Shown here piece after piece: positions 8,197-17,182 of a DNA stretch of 64,000 bases. The stretch covers positions 1-64,000 of the forward strand of contig CAVUMB010000010.1 of assembly GCA_963742405.1 (NCBI GenBank), given 5' to 3'. The notes under the pieces are model-generated. The model saw nothing but the letters and a program-made list of their open reading frames with translations. It was not told the origin of the DNA and did not search any database. The stretch is from JAGVSR01 sp963742405 (lineage in GTDB: Bacteria > Pseudomonadota > Alphaproteobacteria > Rhizobiales > Hyphomicrobiaceae). Each line of letters begins with the position of its first letter. The first letter of the stretch is position 1. The translations under genes and the position numbers were made by a program.

Positions 8197-9169
8197 ATGG
8201 CCAACGACAAGAGACTTGGCGTGATTCCATATTCTCTCAAAGGCAAGCGGGTTTTTGTTGCAGGTCACCGCGGGATGGTGGGCGCGGCCATCGTCCGGCG
8301 CCTAGCCAGAGAATCTTGTAGCGTTGTGACAGTAGATCGGCGGGAGACCGATCTGATGCGCCAAGATCAGGTCGAACGCTTCTTTGATCTGACAAAACCA
8401 CAGGCCGTCTTCATGGCCGCGGCCAAGGTCGGCGGCATTCTTGCCAATTCCACCTATCCCGCCGATTTTCTCTACGACAACCTGATGATTGCCGCCAATG
8501 TCACGCGCGCAGCCCACAGCACCGGCGTCGAGAAGATGCTGTTTCTGGGATCGTCCTGCATCTACCCAAGGCTCGCGCCCCAGCCGATCTTGGAAGACAC
8601 GCTATCTGACCGGACCCCTCGAAGAAACCAACGAGTGGTACGCGATCGCCAAGATTGCGGGCATCAAGTTGGCACAGGCCTATCGGCGCCAGCACGGCTG
8701 CGATTACATCTCGGCCATGCCGACAAACCTCTACGGCCCCGGAGACAACTTTGATTTGGCCAATAGCCACGTCTTGCCGGCGCTGATCCGAAAGGCGCAC
8801 GAGGCAAAAGTGAGCGGTGCGCCATCCTTGACAGTATGGGGAACGGGTACGCCGCTGCGCGAATTCCTTCACGCCGATGACTGTGCCGATGCCCTGATCC
8901 ACATCATGATGAATTATTCCGAAGACGAGCATATCAACGTTGGCTCTGGCCGGGACTTGAGCATTCGGGATCTGGCGCTGCTTGTGGCGCGCGTCGTCGG
9001 CTTCACAGGCCAGATCGACTTTGATGCCAGCAAGCCCGACGGAACCCCGCGCAAACTCATGAGCGGGGCCAAGTTGGCCCAGCTTGGTTGGACGCCTCAA
9101 ATTTCTCTAGAGGACGGCATCGCGCAGACTTACCGGTCCTTTCTGGCTGGATCAGAAATCAGGCGATGA
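8197..9169 (+). CDS. fcl: GDP-L-fucose synthase (epimerase/reductase), frameshifted
   Basis: Turns GDP-4-keto-6-deoxymannose into GDP-L-fucose with NADPH. The Rossmann motif GHRGMVGAAI, the segment FMAAAKVGGI and the LGSSCIYP motif lie in the first frame. After a break near 8605 the second frame carries the catalytic YAIAK, TNLYGPGDNFD and the C-terminal half down to YRSFLAG. The combined length (~323 residues) is normal for Fcl/WcaG. The ATG directly follows the gmd stop. With gmd it forms a complete GDP-mannose to GDP-fucose module next to methyltransferase, sulfotransferase and APS kinase genes. Confidence 0.9.
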
Positions 9170-9480
9170 ACGATGACACCCGTCCGTCGTAAATGGCGCG
9201 TGCAGGTCCGCCGAGCCGTAGCTGACGGCGCTGGCGACCCCCACCGCTTTTTCGCAGTCGCCAGACCCATCGGGATCAGGCGCCGGCCAGCCAACCAGCC
9301 ACATCACACTTGTTTTTCATGCCAAAGTAGATTTGTTTGACCATGGGTTGGTCTGAGGACAGACAAGGAGAATCAGCGGTGACCCCGCGCGAAAGGTTTA
9401 ATTTCAGTCCCACGCATCAAGTTTAATCGCGTTAGACAACACGTCATGGCCACTTATTTCAAGGTTGTGTTCGGATCACG
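9170..9480. other. Intergenic stretch, no clear gene
   Basis: After the fcl stop I see no ORF with convincing coding character on either strand. There is a small inverted repeat, GACCA/TGGTC, near 9338-9352. Sequence before 9480 is the leader of the next gene. It may be a decayed spacer marking the end of the sugar-nucleotide block. Confidence 0.4.
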
Positions 9481-10164
9481 ATGGACAACGCAGCGCGCAA
9501 GATTGCGACCAAGCCCTATATCGTCTGTGCCTTTCATACTCCCGACTATGCGCCCATTGCGGCCGGATTGGCGGAGAGTTTGGACAGGTTCGGCCTCGAG
9601 TACCATGTCAGCGAAGTCAAACCCGCGGGCACTTGGGAAGCCAATACCCGTCTCAAAGCCGATTTCATCGCCGAATGCCTTTTAAAGTTCCCCGATCGCG
9701 ACATTCTTTACCTCGACGCCGATGCGCGCTTGCGACAAGCCCCGCTGCTCTTCGATACCATCTCGACCGACATTGCGATCCGGCTGTTCCGCGTCACCAA
9801 GCGGGGGCGCACATGGCTCCGACCGTCCGCGAATACGATCTATTTTCGTAACACCGCGACAACCCGCAAGCTCGTCGATGACTGGGCCCGGCGCTCGACC
9901 GCAGCGAAAGATTACGAGGTGGATGAGGACACGCTGTGCAGCGCCATTGACGAGGCCGTCGATCTGACAATCACCGCGCTGCCCGTCGCTTACTCCAAGG
10001 TCTTCGACGCCGACGGCGCTGAACCGGTCATCGAACAATTGCAAGTGAGCCGAACGAAGTCCCGCCTCCTTCGCCGCAAGAGACGGCTGATGCATTACGG
10101 TCTTGCCGCCGCGAGCGCCGCCGTCTTTGGTCTGGCGTGCCTATGGCTCTATCGCTCACTTTGA
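9481..10164 (+). CDS. Glycosyltransferase-like protein with C-terminal membrane anchor
   Basis: A 227-residue protein. The N-terminal part, PYIVCAFHTPDYAPIAAGL, together with DILYLDADARLRQAP near residue 80, resembles small nucleotide-diphospho-sugar transferases; the DxD in YLDADA would bind the metal and sugar nucleotide. NTIYFRNT and DEDTLCSAI also fit that fold. The last ~25 residues, after a basic RLLRRKRRLMHYG stretch, form one hydrophobic helix (LAAASAAVFGLACLWLY). The enzyme is therefore probably tail-anchored at the inner membrane, facing the cytoplasm. No close named family is recognised. It is followed by the ELM1-like gene, which may act in the same pathway. Confidence 0.55.
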   Translation: MDNAARKIATKPYIVCAFHTPDYAPIAAGLAESLDRFGLEYHVSEVKPAGTWEANTRLKADFIAECLLKFPDRDILYLDADARLRQAPLLFDTISTDIAIRLFRVTKRGRTWLRPSANTIYFRNTATTRKLVDDWARRSTAAKDYEVDEDTLCSAIDEAVDLTITALPVAYSKVFDADGAEPVIEQLQVSRTKSRLLRRKRRLMHYGLAAASAAVFGLACLWLYRSL

Positions 10165-10202
10165 CCTACGCCTGAACAGGCTCATCGCGACCTCGTCCGG
10201 CA

Positions 10203-11348
10203 TTGAGGCGCCTCGGCCATGATATCGCCCGGTCGACTGGACAATATCGATCGAACAATGTGGACCGATCCGTATCGGGCCGTCAGTCGTCGACCGAGGA
10301 GTTCCCCCTGCCCAACGTGCGCGCCCTGTTGTTGAGCGACGGCAAGCCGGGGCATTTCCGTTGCGCTGAAGCTATTGTCGAGGCCGTCCGCCGTTCGAGG
10401 CCGGTGTCGGTCATCACCATCCCAATTCGGCGACCAATGCTCGTGCCCAATGCCGCGTTGGCATGGATGACGGCTAAAAAAGTATCGCCTTCGTTCCTGC
10501 TCAAAACGTTCTACGCCATCGATCCTGACGGCCTCTCGGATATCGACCTGATCGTGTCCGCAGGCGGCGACACGCTGCTCCCCAACGTCGCGGCATCGCG
10601 CCTGACCGGTAAGCCCAATGTGTTCTTCGGCTCTCTGCGACGATTTTCGCCGGCCGACTTCACGCTGGCTCTGAATTGCTACACGACGGACCGCCCGGCC
10701 GCGAACCAGGTCCGCATCCTGAAGCCCGCCCCCGCCGACCCCGCCACGCTGCCCGTACCGGACCTGGATCATCGCCGCCTGCCCAAAATATCAGGTCTGC
10801 TGATTGGCGGCCCGTCAGGCGACGTACGCTACTCGGATCGCGACTGGTCGGAGCTGTTTGCCTTTATTGAGGAAACACGGCTCCGGCTGGGGATGGCGTG
10901 GATCGTATCCAATTCCCGGCGCACGCCGGATGCCATCAGCCAACGCTGTGCAGCCCTCGCCGGCAAGCCCAACGGGCCAATCAAGCAGTTCATCGACGTC
11001 CGCAATGCAGGGTCGGGCACGCTGGGCGCGCTGTTCGAGGCCAGCGGCGCCATTGCCGTGACATCGGACTCGAGTGCCATGATCTCCGAAGGCATTTGGA
11101 TGCGCCGCCCTGTCGTGGCGTTGCGGCCGCAATCTCTGCAACTGCCGCCGAAAGAAGACGACTACCGTCGCTGGCTGGAAGGCCGCAACCTATGTCGCGA
11201 GATTGGCTTGTCCGACATCACCGCCGAACGATACGCCTCGGCTCTGCGCGAAGTCGTGCCGCTGACCGAGAACCCACAGACCGAGTTGGCGCAACTGCTT
11301 GCCGATCGTCTGCCAGATCTGTTTGGTCCACCGCATATCGGCGCCTGA
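10203..11348 (+). CDS. ELM1/GtrOC1-family protein (mitochondrial fission ELM1-like)
   Basis: The core begins VRALLLSDGKPGHFRCAEAI, a hallmark of the ELM1 (DUF1022) family. The segment SDIDLIVSAGGDTLLPN follows, then KPNVFFGSLRRF, GLLIGGPSGD and VTSDSSAMISEGIW, which resembles GT-B glycosyltransferase nucleotide-binding halves. The whole frame is 381 residues from a TTG at 10203. A GTG at 10317, with GAGGAG upstream, gives a start closer to the conserved core and is likely the real one. Bacterial members are found in surface-polysaccharide loci and are suspected glycosyltransferases; the exact reaction is unknown. The preceding gene is a glycosyltransferase-like protein on the same strand. Confidence 0.75.
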   Translation: MRRLGHDIARSTGQYRSNNVDRSVSGRQSSTEEFPLPNVRALLLSDGKPGHFRCAEAIVEAVRRSRPVSVITIPIRRPMLVPNAALAWMTAKKVSPSFLLKTFYAIDPDGLSDIDLIVSAGGDTLLPNVAASRLTGKPNVFFGSLRRFSPADFTLALNCYTTDRPAANQVRILKPAPADPATLPVPDLDHRRLPKISGLLIGGPSGDVRYSDRDWSELFAFIEETRLRLGMAWIVSNSRRTPDAISQRCAALAGKPNGPIKQFIDVRNAGSGTLGALFEASGAIAVTSDSSAMISEGIWMRRPVVALRPQSLQLPPKEDDYRRWLEGRNLCREIGLSDITAERYASALREVVPLTENPQTELAQLLADRLPDLFGPPHIGA

Positions 11349-11360
11349 CGAACGCCGCGA

Positions 11361-11734
11361 TCAGGTCGCCATCGATACCGATATAGCCTCGCCAGCGTGG
11401 ACGGAGCGTAGTGTAGCCACGTCGTCGAGGGCCATTGCCCAGATGTTGCACGGCGCGGCAAGCCGCAATTCCCCGTTACGCGACAGCGGTGTGGGACCAA
11501 AAGCGATCGCAATTGCATCACCTGCGGCCAGAAGACGATTTCTCCCGCGCTGACGATATCGCGGGCCTCGGGCTCTGCCTCGGCCTGAACGGAGGTATGG
11601 AAATAGATCTCCGGCCCCCATGTCCGCGCCGATCCATGCAGGGGCAGAGAACGCCAGATTTCGTCGGCGGTGGGTGTGTCGAGCAAGCGAGCTCGAATTG
11701 AGACGTCGCCAGCGTGAATCACGACCTGACGCAT
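11361..11734 (-). CDS. Cyclophilin-like (TM1367-type) small protein, frameshifted
   Basis: Two minus-strand frames make a protein of about 124 residues starting MRQVVIHAGDVSIRARLLD, with ADEIWRSLPLHG and WGPEIYFHT, the pattern of the cyclophilin-like TM1367 family. After a break near 11525 the second frame carries GDAIAIAFGPTPLSRN and ends AGEAISVSMAT. These proteins share the prolyl isomerase barrel but have no proven activity. The frame is open further upstream to 11815, so an earlier start is possible. It lies downstream of the KAS gene on the same strand and may be in its transcript. Confidence 0.6.
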
Positions 11735-11817
11735 GGACCCTCCGGCCGACCCCGACTGCGGGGTCTCGATCGTCCAGTCTCTCATCGCAGCGCCGGTCCA
11801 CAAGGGCCGTGGCAACG

Positions 11818-13061
11818 TCAGACAGGCGGAGGGCCGAAGATCAGAACTGCGTTAAGACCACCGAAGGCAAACGAGTTCGACATGGCATAGGTGACATCGA
11901 GGTCGCGGCCGACGTTGGGAACGTAGTCGAGATCACAGCCCTCGCCTGGCTCATCGAGCCCGATCGTGGGCGGCACCCAATTCTCCTGCATGGCCTTGAT
12001 GCACGCAACCGCCTCGATCCCGCCGCCCGCGCCGAGCGGATGCCCATGCATGGATTTTGTCGATGAGATCGCAAGCTTGGCCGCATGCTCGCCAAAGACG
12101 TTCTTGATCGCCCGCGTCTCGTTGATGTCGTTGTCCATCGTCGCCGTACCGTGGGCATTGAGATACTGAATGCTGGACGGGCGAGACGCGCATTATCAAG
12201 AGCGTTTTGCATCGCAACGCTCGGCCCCTCGACGGTGGGCTTGACCATGTCTTGGCTATCAGACGCCATACCGTAGCCGACGAGTTCGGCGAGAATCGTC
12301 GCACCGCGCGCCTGCGCGTGCTCCAGACTTTCCATCACGAGAATGCCCGCGCCTTCGCCGAGCACCGTTCCGTTACGCCTTTTCGAAAACGGGAAACAGC
12401 CTTCCGGAGACAGAACGTGCAGCGCCTGCCAGGCTTTCATGGTGCCATAGTTGATCACGCTCTCGGAGGCCCCGGCGATGGCCACATCGACCAGTCCGTT
12501 CTGGATGTAGTCGCGGGCAATGCCGATGGCATGTGTTGCCGTCGAGCAGGCTGAACAGGTCGCGAAGGTCGGACCCTTGACGCCGAATTCGATGCCGACG
12601 TGAGCCGCCGCCGATGAACCGATAATGCGCAACAGCGTCAGCGGGTGCGTGGCGCGCTTATTCAGAATGAAGAGATCGCGATAAGCGGTCTCAAAGGTGA
12701 CGAGGCCGCCGGCGCCCGATCCGATGATACACGCCGAGCGGTAAGGATCGGCGATCGGCATTTCGAAGCCTGACATGCGCACCGCTTCGTCGGCGGCCAC
12801 GGCGGCGAACCATGAATAACGATCGGCCAGCGAGATGATCCGGTCGCGCTTGAAGTGCTTCAGGCGCGCCTTGTGGTCGAAGTCCTTGATCTGCGCGGCG
12901 ATGAGGATCTTCAGATCTTCAAGCGGAAATCCACCCAGTTCGCTGACGCCCGACTTGCCGGCACGTAACCCCGCCCAGAATTCGTCCACCGTGGTGCCGA
13001 TCGGCGTGACGGCTCCCATGCCGGTGATGACGACACGGCGGCCGCGCTTCTCTTCAGCCAT
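11818..13061 (-). CDS. Beta-ketoacyl-ACP synthase II-type (FabF-like), frameshifted
   Basis: A condensing enzyme of about 414 residues. The start MAEEKRGRRVVITGMGAVTP is standard for KAS II. The nucleophile Cys lies in TCSACSTATHA near residue 171. After a break near 12177 a second frame carries the two catalytic His regions, YLNAHGTATMDND and SSTKSMHGHPLGAGG, and the end AFGGLNAVLIFGPPPV. A GTG four codons upstream (13073) is an alternative start. It lies downstream of the AcpXL-like carrier on the same strand. This suggests a dedicated role in elongating the very-long-chain hydroxy fatty acid of lipid A rather than general fatty acid synthesis, but that is inference. Confidence 0.85.
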
Positions 13062-13186
13062 GACAATACTCACACTTTGGCCGGCAATAGCCGGACCGCA
13101 AGAGATACAGTCTTACAAGGACGCTTTTCAGCCTGGCCCAGTTGGAAGAGCGCGATCAGTTCGAGCGGTAAAACCGCCCGAGCGCA

Positions 13187-13456
13187 TCAGGCTTTCGCTG
13201 CCGCGGCGGGACCGCCAGCCATCAGCGATTTGACGCGATCGACAACCGAGCCGACGGTCTTGAAGTCTTCGACGTCTTCGTTGGCATTGTAGGGGATTTC
13301 GATACCGAACGTGTCTTCGATGTCGAAAACGATCATCGCCAGATCGAGCGATTCGATCTTCAGATCCGTCAATTGGGTCGAAAGCGAAATGTCGTCCCGA
13401 GGCTCCTTCATGTGCTTCTTGAGGATCTCGATGATCTTGGTTGCCACTTCGTCCAT
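13187..13456 (-). CDS. acpXL: Acyl carrier protein, AcpXL type
   Basis: An 89-residue acidic carrier protein. The phosphopantetheine-bearing Ser is Ser36 in LKIESLDLAM; this ESLDLAM variant replaces the DSLD of housekeeping AcpP. The following VFDIEDTFGIEIP helix is the partner-recognition region. The ATG at 13456 is preceded by GGAGAG at ideal spacing; a GTG four codons earlier is less likely. AcpXL proteins of rhizobia and relatives carry the C28 (omega-1)-hydroxy fatty acid for lipid A. The KAS gene follows after 125 bases. The usual fabZ, second fabF, alcohol dehydrogenase and lpxXL are not visible here. Confidence 0.85.
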   Translation of the reverse strand: MDEVATKIIEILKKHMKEPRDDISLSTQLTDLKIESLDLAMIVFDIEDTFGIEIPYNANEDVEDFKTVGSVVDRVKSLMAGGPAAAAKA

Positions 13457-13938
13457 ATCGCTCTCCACACCAACCCCCGGCCCAGTGAAGGCCGGAGCTG
13501 GATACAGGTTCCCTAATCCGTTCCTAGGTCACGACAGATTTCGCAACAAGCTAGGCCGTCACATAACCTTAAAGGCTTCCAAGTCCAGCCGAGCTACGCC
13601 CAGCCGTAATCAGCCTGCAACCCATGGCAGCGGCATACCAGACGCTGCTCTGTTCGACCGCGTGAGCGCGATCATTCAGAGGCCGTCACACCGCCCGTCC
13701 CCAACCATCGAGGACACCGGGTCTGCTCCGGGTCTAGTCCGAAACCATGAAAAAGTGTTCAATGGCCTACCGCCCGTAGCACCTCGACACGCTTTCGAGC
13801 ATTGTTCAGCAGCGTAGAGAAGTGGCCTTGGCGCCGCATCGCCCCGGCGAGGCCGTCCGGGGCGCCCGGCAGCACCGGAATGCCGTCGAGGCTGACGAAT
13901 AGAAAATCGTTGCGCGTCAACCAATTGGCAGGTAGGAC
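13457..13938. other. Divergent intergenic region between acpXL and the acyl-CoA ligase
   Basis: This gap should hold promoters for acpXL (minus) and the ligase (plus). One short minus-strand frame at 13759-13920 (TTG start, 53 residues, with NDFLFVSLDGIPVLPG) looks somewhat protein-like, but it lacks a ribosome binding site and I recognise no family. The rest shows no coding character. Confidence 0.35.
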
Positions 13939-15666
13939 ATGACTGATTTGGGCCCCACCGCCGCAGCTGGAAAGTCCGCAGCAGAGCCCTGGCTGCGCCG
14001 TTATCCGCAAAAACGTCGACTGGTTCGCCCCATTCCCGATGGGCCCGTGTACGCCTTGCTTGACGACGCCGCCCGCGCGTTCCCTCAAACGACCGTGCAC
14101 CAACTTCTTCGGCCGCCTAACGATCTACGGCGAGATCGAAGCTCTGGTCGATCGGGCGGCCGCCGGGTTGCAGCAGCTTGGTGTCGGTAAGGGAACAAAA
14201 GTCGGTTTGTTCCTGCCGAATTCACCGACCTTCATCATCTACTATTACGCAGCGCTCAAGGCCGGCGCCACGGTCGTCAATTACAATCCGCTCTATACGG
14301 TCGAGGAACTGATCGTTCCAGGTCAACGACAGCGAGACCGAATTGATGGTGACACTCGATCTGGCGACGCTGTTTGACAAGGTCGACGCGCTGCTGCGTT
14401 CGGGCGTTCTGCGGCGTGCCGTCGTTTGTTCGTTCGCAGACCTCCTGCCGGTGCCCAAAGGAACGCTTTTCAAGATGTTCAAACGCAAGCAGATCGCCAG
14501 GCCCAAGGCCTCGGCGGCTGCCGAACCGCATTGTGCTGGAAAGCAACCTTGCGTCGTGCGGTGCCAAACCCGAAACCAGTCGCCATCGATCCGCTCAACG
14601 ACATCGCGGTGCTGCAATACACCGGCGGCACGACAGGCACGCCGAAAGGCGCCATGCTCACGCATGCCAACCTGACGTGCAACACGCGTCAGGTCATGAT
14701 GTGGGCGCCGGACCTTGGTCAGGGGCAGGAACGCGTTATGGGCGTTCTGCCCTTTTTCCACGTGTTTGCCATGACGGTCGTCTTGAATTTCGGCATCGCA
14801 AAAGCAGCCGAAATCGTCATGATGCCACGCTTCACGCTCGATGAAGGGCTTGGCCCTGATCACCAAGGTCCGTCCGACAATCATGCCGGGCGTTCCGACG
14901 CTGTTCAACGCCATTCAAAACCACCCCAAAGATCAAGTCCTTCGATTTGACGTCGTTGAAATTCTGCCTCTCGGGTGGCGCGCCGCTGCCGATCGAGGTC
15001 AAGCAGAAGTTCGAAGCGACAACGGCTTGCAAGCTCGTTGAAGGTTACGGTTTGTCCGAAGCTTCTCCCGTCGTGACGTGCAATCCGCTTGAAGGAAATC
15101 CACCGCCCGGGTCGATCGGCTTGCCGCTTCCCGGCACCATCATTTCACTGCGCAGCCTCGCCGACCCCTCTGTTGTCGTGGCCCCCGGCGAACGCGGCGA
15201 ACTTTGCGTGAAGGGGCCCCAGGTTATGCGCGGCTACTGGAAGAGGCCCGAGGAGACGGCGAACCAGTTCACGGGGGAATTCCTGCGCACCGGCGACGTG
15301 GCGATCATGGAAGAGAGTGGCTTTTTCAAAATCGTCGACCGCATCAAAGACCTCATTATCTGCTCGGGCTACAATGTTTACCCGCGCCGCGTCGAAGAAG
15401 CGATTTACCAGCATCCCGCCGTCGAAGAGGTGACCGTGATCGGGATCCCCGACAAGTACCGGGGCGAGGCCCCGAAAGCCTTCATCAAACTTCGCCCAGG
15501 GCACACCGCCACTGCCGAAGACATTCATCGGCATCTGGAAGTAAAACTTTCGAAAATCGAAATGCCGGCAGCGATCGAGTTCCGCGACAGCTTGCCCAAA
15601 ACCATGATTGGCAAGCTATCCAAAAAGGAACTGAAGGCAGAGGCGGCGCAACCCCAACCGTCGTAG
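13939..15666 (+). CDS. Long-chain fatty-acid--CoA ligase (AMP-forming), multiply frameshifted
   Basis: Pieces in all three frames line up as one adenylate-forming ligase of ~575 residues. They include PWLRRYPQKRR at the N-terminus, KVGLFLPNSPTFIIYYYAAL near 14200, and the P-loop-like YTGGTTGTPKGAMLTH near 14620. The remaining pieces are GVLPFFHVFAMTVVL, LSGGAPLP, VEGYGLSEASPVV, the hinge region FKIVDRIKDLIICSG, and GKLSKKEL with its catalytic Lys near the end. I count about six frame changes (near 14095, 14318, 14510, 14565, 14845, 14940). The last 240 residues are uninterrupted. The gene is either a poorly called FadD or a decaying one; all family motifs survive, which favours base-call errors. 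Confidence 0.75.
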
Positions 15667-15784
15667 ATTAGTCCGGAGACGGTGGAAAACCCGTCGATTG
15701 ATAAAATTGTCTTAAATTCGAAAACCATCTCGCAATGACCGCCCCCCTATAAAGGGGAAACGCGACACCGCATCGAGGTGGGAG

Positions 15785-16429
15785 ATGCATTCCAAAATTC
15801 CGTCTTTCGGCCAGCGCACGACGCTTCGCCAGCCGACGATTGTGCGCCGGCCGTCCGGCATGCCGGAGATCGCTCCGCTCGTCAGTCATTCAGCCGCGCC
15901 CCTGCACGCGCAAACGAGCGTTCGGACAACCGCGGCACCTGCCGAATTAGCTGTCCGCGAGACCGCCGCCACTGTAGACGCGCCGCCGACGTCCGCCGAT
16001 GAAAATGAGACCCCGCCAACCCCTGAGCCAGCGCCGGTGACTGAGCCTTCGGATGCCGCAGCAGACAGCGATGCCCGCTGGGCCCGCCGTACGACGTCGC
16101 GGCTCGGCGCTCAGATCATGCATCAGTCCGTGCCGACGCCGATCATCTGCACCATCCGTGATACGTCCTCTACCGGCGCCAGGCTGGAATTGAGCGTTCA
16201 ACGTGGGGGCAGCATGACCCGCGAACGCATTCCCGAACAATTCACCCTCTTCATGCCCGCCGACCGCCTTGAGATTGAGTGTCAGGTGATGTGGCGTCAG
16301 GGCCCCCAGATCGGCGTCCGCTACGCCTCGCCCGCTCGGCGCACGGCCCGGCAACAGCCGGCCAAGAAACCGGAAGCTCCCAAGAAGCCGCACACCAGCC
16401 TGATCAAGATGCTTCTCAACCCGTTGTAA
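15785..16429 (+). CDS. PilZ-domain protein with disordered N-terminus
   Basis: A 214-residue protein with a clear ribosome binding site (GAGGTGGGAG) just before the ATG. Residues 1-95 are low-complexity, rich in Pro, Ala and Thr. From about residue 98 a PilZ-like domain follows: ARRTTSRLGAQIMH (the RxxxR cyclic-di-GMP loop is only partly kept), TIRDTSSTGARLEL (matching D/NxSxxG), and VMWRQGPQIGVRYASP (the closing strand). A basic tail follows. It may sense cyclic-di-GMP, but the incomplete arginine motif leaves binding uncertain. A CCCC/GGGG inverted repeat with TATAAA in its loop lies in the upstream region near 15745-15760. Confidence 0.7.
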   Translation: MHSKIPSFGQRTTLRQPTIVRRPSGMPEIAPLVSHSAAPLHAQTSVRTTAAPAELAVRETAATVDAPPTSADENETPPTPEPAPVTEPSDAAADSDARWARRTTSRLGAQIMHQSVPTPIICTIRDTSSTGARLELSVQRGGSMTRERIPEQFTLFMPADRLEIECQVMWRQGPQIGVRYASPARRTARQQPAKKPEAPKKPHTSLIKMLLNPL

Positions 16430-16457
16430 CTCGCTTGCGACGAGACACCCGATCCGT

Positions 16458-17168
16458 TCAGGATTTACGAGCCGCTCGCTCCAGCCAGAACACTGAGCGC
16501 GCAATCAGGATCAGGATGGAGGTGCCCGCGTAGAACGAACCTCGCAGCGTACCTGTGATCTTCGATTTACCGATGCGTGGTCGATAATTGACGGGGATTT
16601 CCTTGATCCGTAGTCCTACCGCGGCCGACTTGATTTGCATTTCGACCGTCCATCCGAACGTACGTTCGCTCATCGCCAATTGTTCCAGCGCTCGCCGGCC
16701 GACGGCTCGGAAAGGCCCCAGATCCGTGTAAGTCACTCCCCAGATAATTCTGATCAGACTGCAGGCCAGCCAGTTTCCAAATCTCTGATGAGTGGCGAGG
16801 GAGCCGGGTTCAGCCGTTCCAAGTGTTCGTGATCCGATGACGAGGTCGGCCTCGGCGCGCAATATCGGTTCGACAAGCGCTGCCATCTGGGCCGGGTCGT
16901 CACTGTAGTCGCCGTCCAGAAACACGATGATGTCGGGTGCATTCAGAGCCGCGATGCCGGCCAGGCAGGCGGCTCCGTAACCGCGTTCGGGTTCCGACAC
17001 GACCCGGGCGCCGGCCGCACGAGCCACAGCGGCGGTTGCATCGCATGAACCATTGTCGACCACCATGATCTCATCGACAAAATCGGGAATGTCGGCGATC
17101 ACACGCCCGATCGCCTGTTCTTCGTCGAGAGCTGGAATGACGACGGCAATCTTCGAGGACGTCGCCAT
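16458..17168 (-). CDS. GT2 family glycosyltransferase (polyprenyl-phosphate sugar synthase type)
   Basis: A 236-residue GT2 enzyme starting MATSSKIAVVIPALDEEQ. The nucleotide-sugar site is DEIMVVDNGSCDAT, and the metal-binding DxD is in IIVFLDGDYSDDP. SERTFGWTVEMQIKSA and KEIPVNYRPRIGKSKI are typical of DPM1-like synthases that load mannose or glucose onto a polyprenyl phosphate. The frame is open upstream to 17522, but that part is antisense-like; the ATG at 17168 fits the family. It starts 14 bases after the GT-C gene on the same strand. A sensible reading is that this enzyme makes the lipid-linked donor used by that membrane transferase. Confidence 0.85.
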   Translation of the reverse strand: MATSSKIAVVIPALDEEQAIGRVIADIPDFVDEIMVVDNGSCDATAAVARAAGARVVSEPERGYGAACLAGIAALNAPDIIVFLDGDYSDDPAQMAALVEPILRAEADLVIGSRTLGTAEPGSLATHQRFGNWLACSLIRIIWGVTYTDLGPFRAVGRRALEQLAMSERTFGWTVEMQIKSAAVGLRIKEIPVNYRPRIGKSKITGTLRGSFYAGTSILILIARSVFWLERAARKS

Positions 17169-17182
17169 ATCGGTTGACGTTC

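Noticed and set aside
5110..9480. tRNA-bounded integrative element with att repeats
   Set aside because: I found no second copy of the tRNA 3' end and no integrase or recombinase gene, so no mobile element is claimed, only a composition shift.
13759..13920. A 53-residue minus-strand ORF upstream of acpXL
   Set aside because: It needs a TTG start without a ribosome binding site and matches no family I know. It is mentioned in the intergenic entry only.
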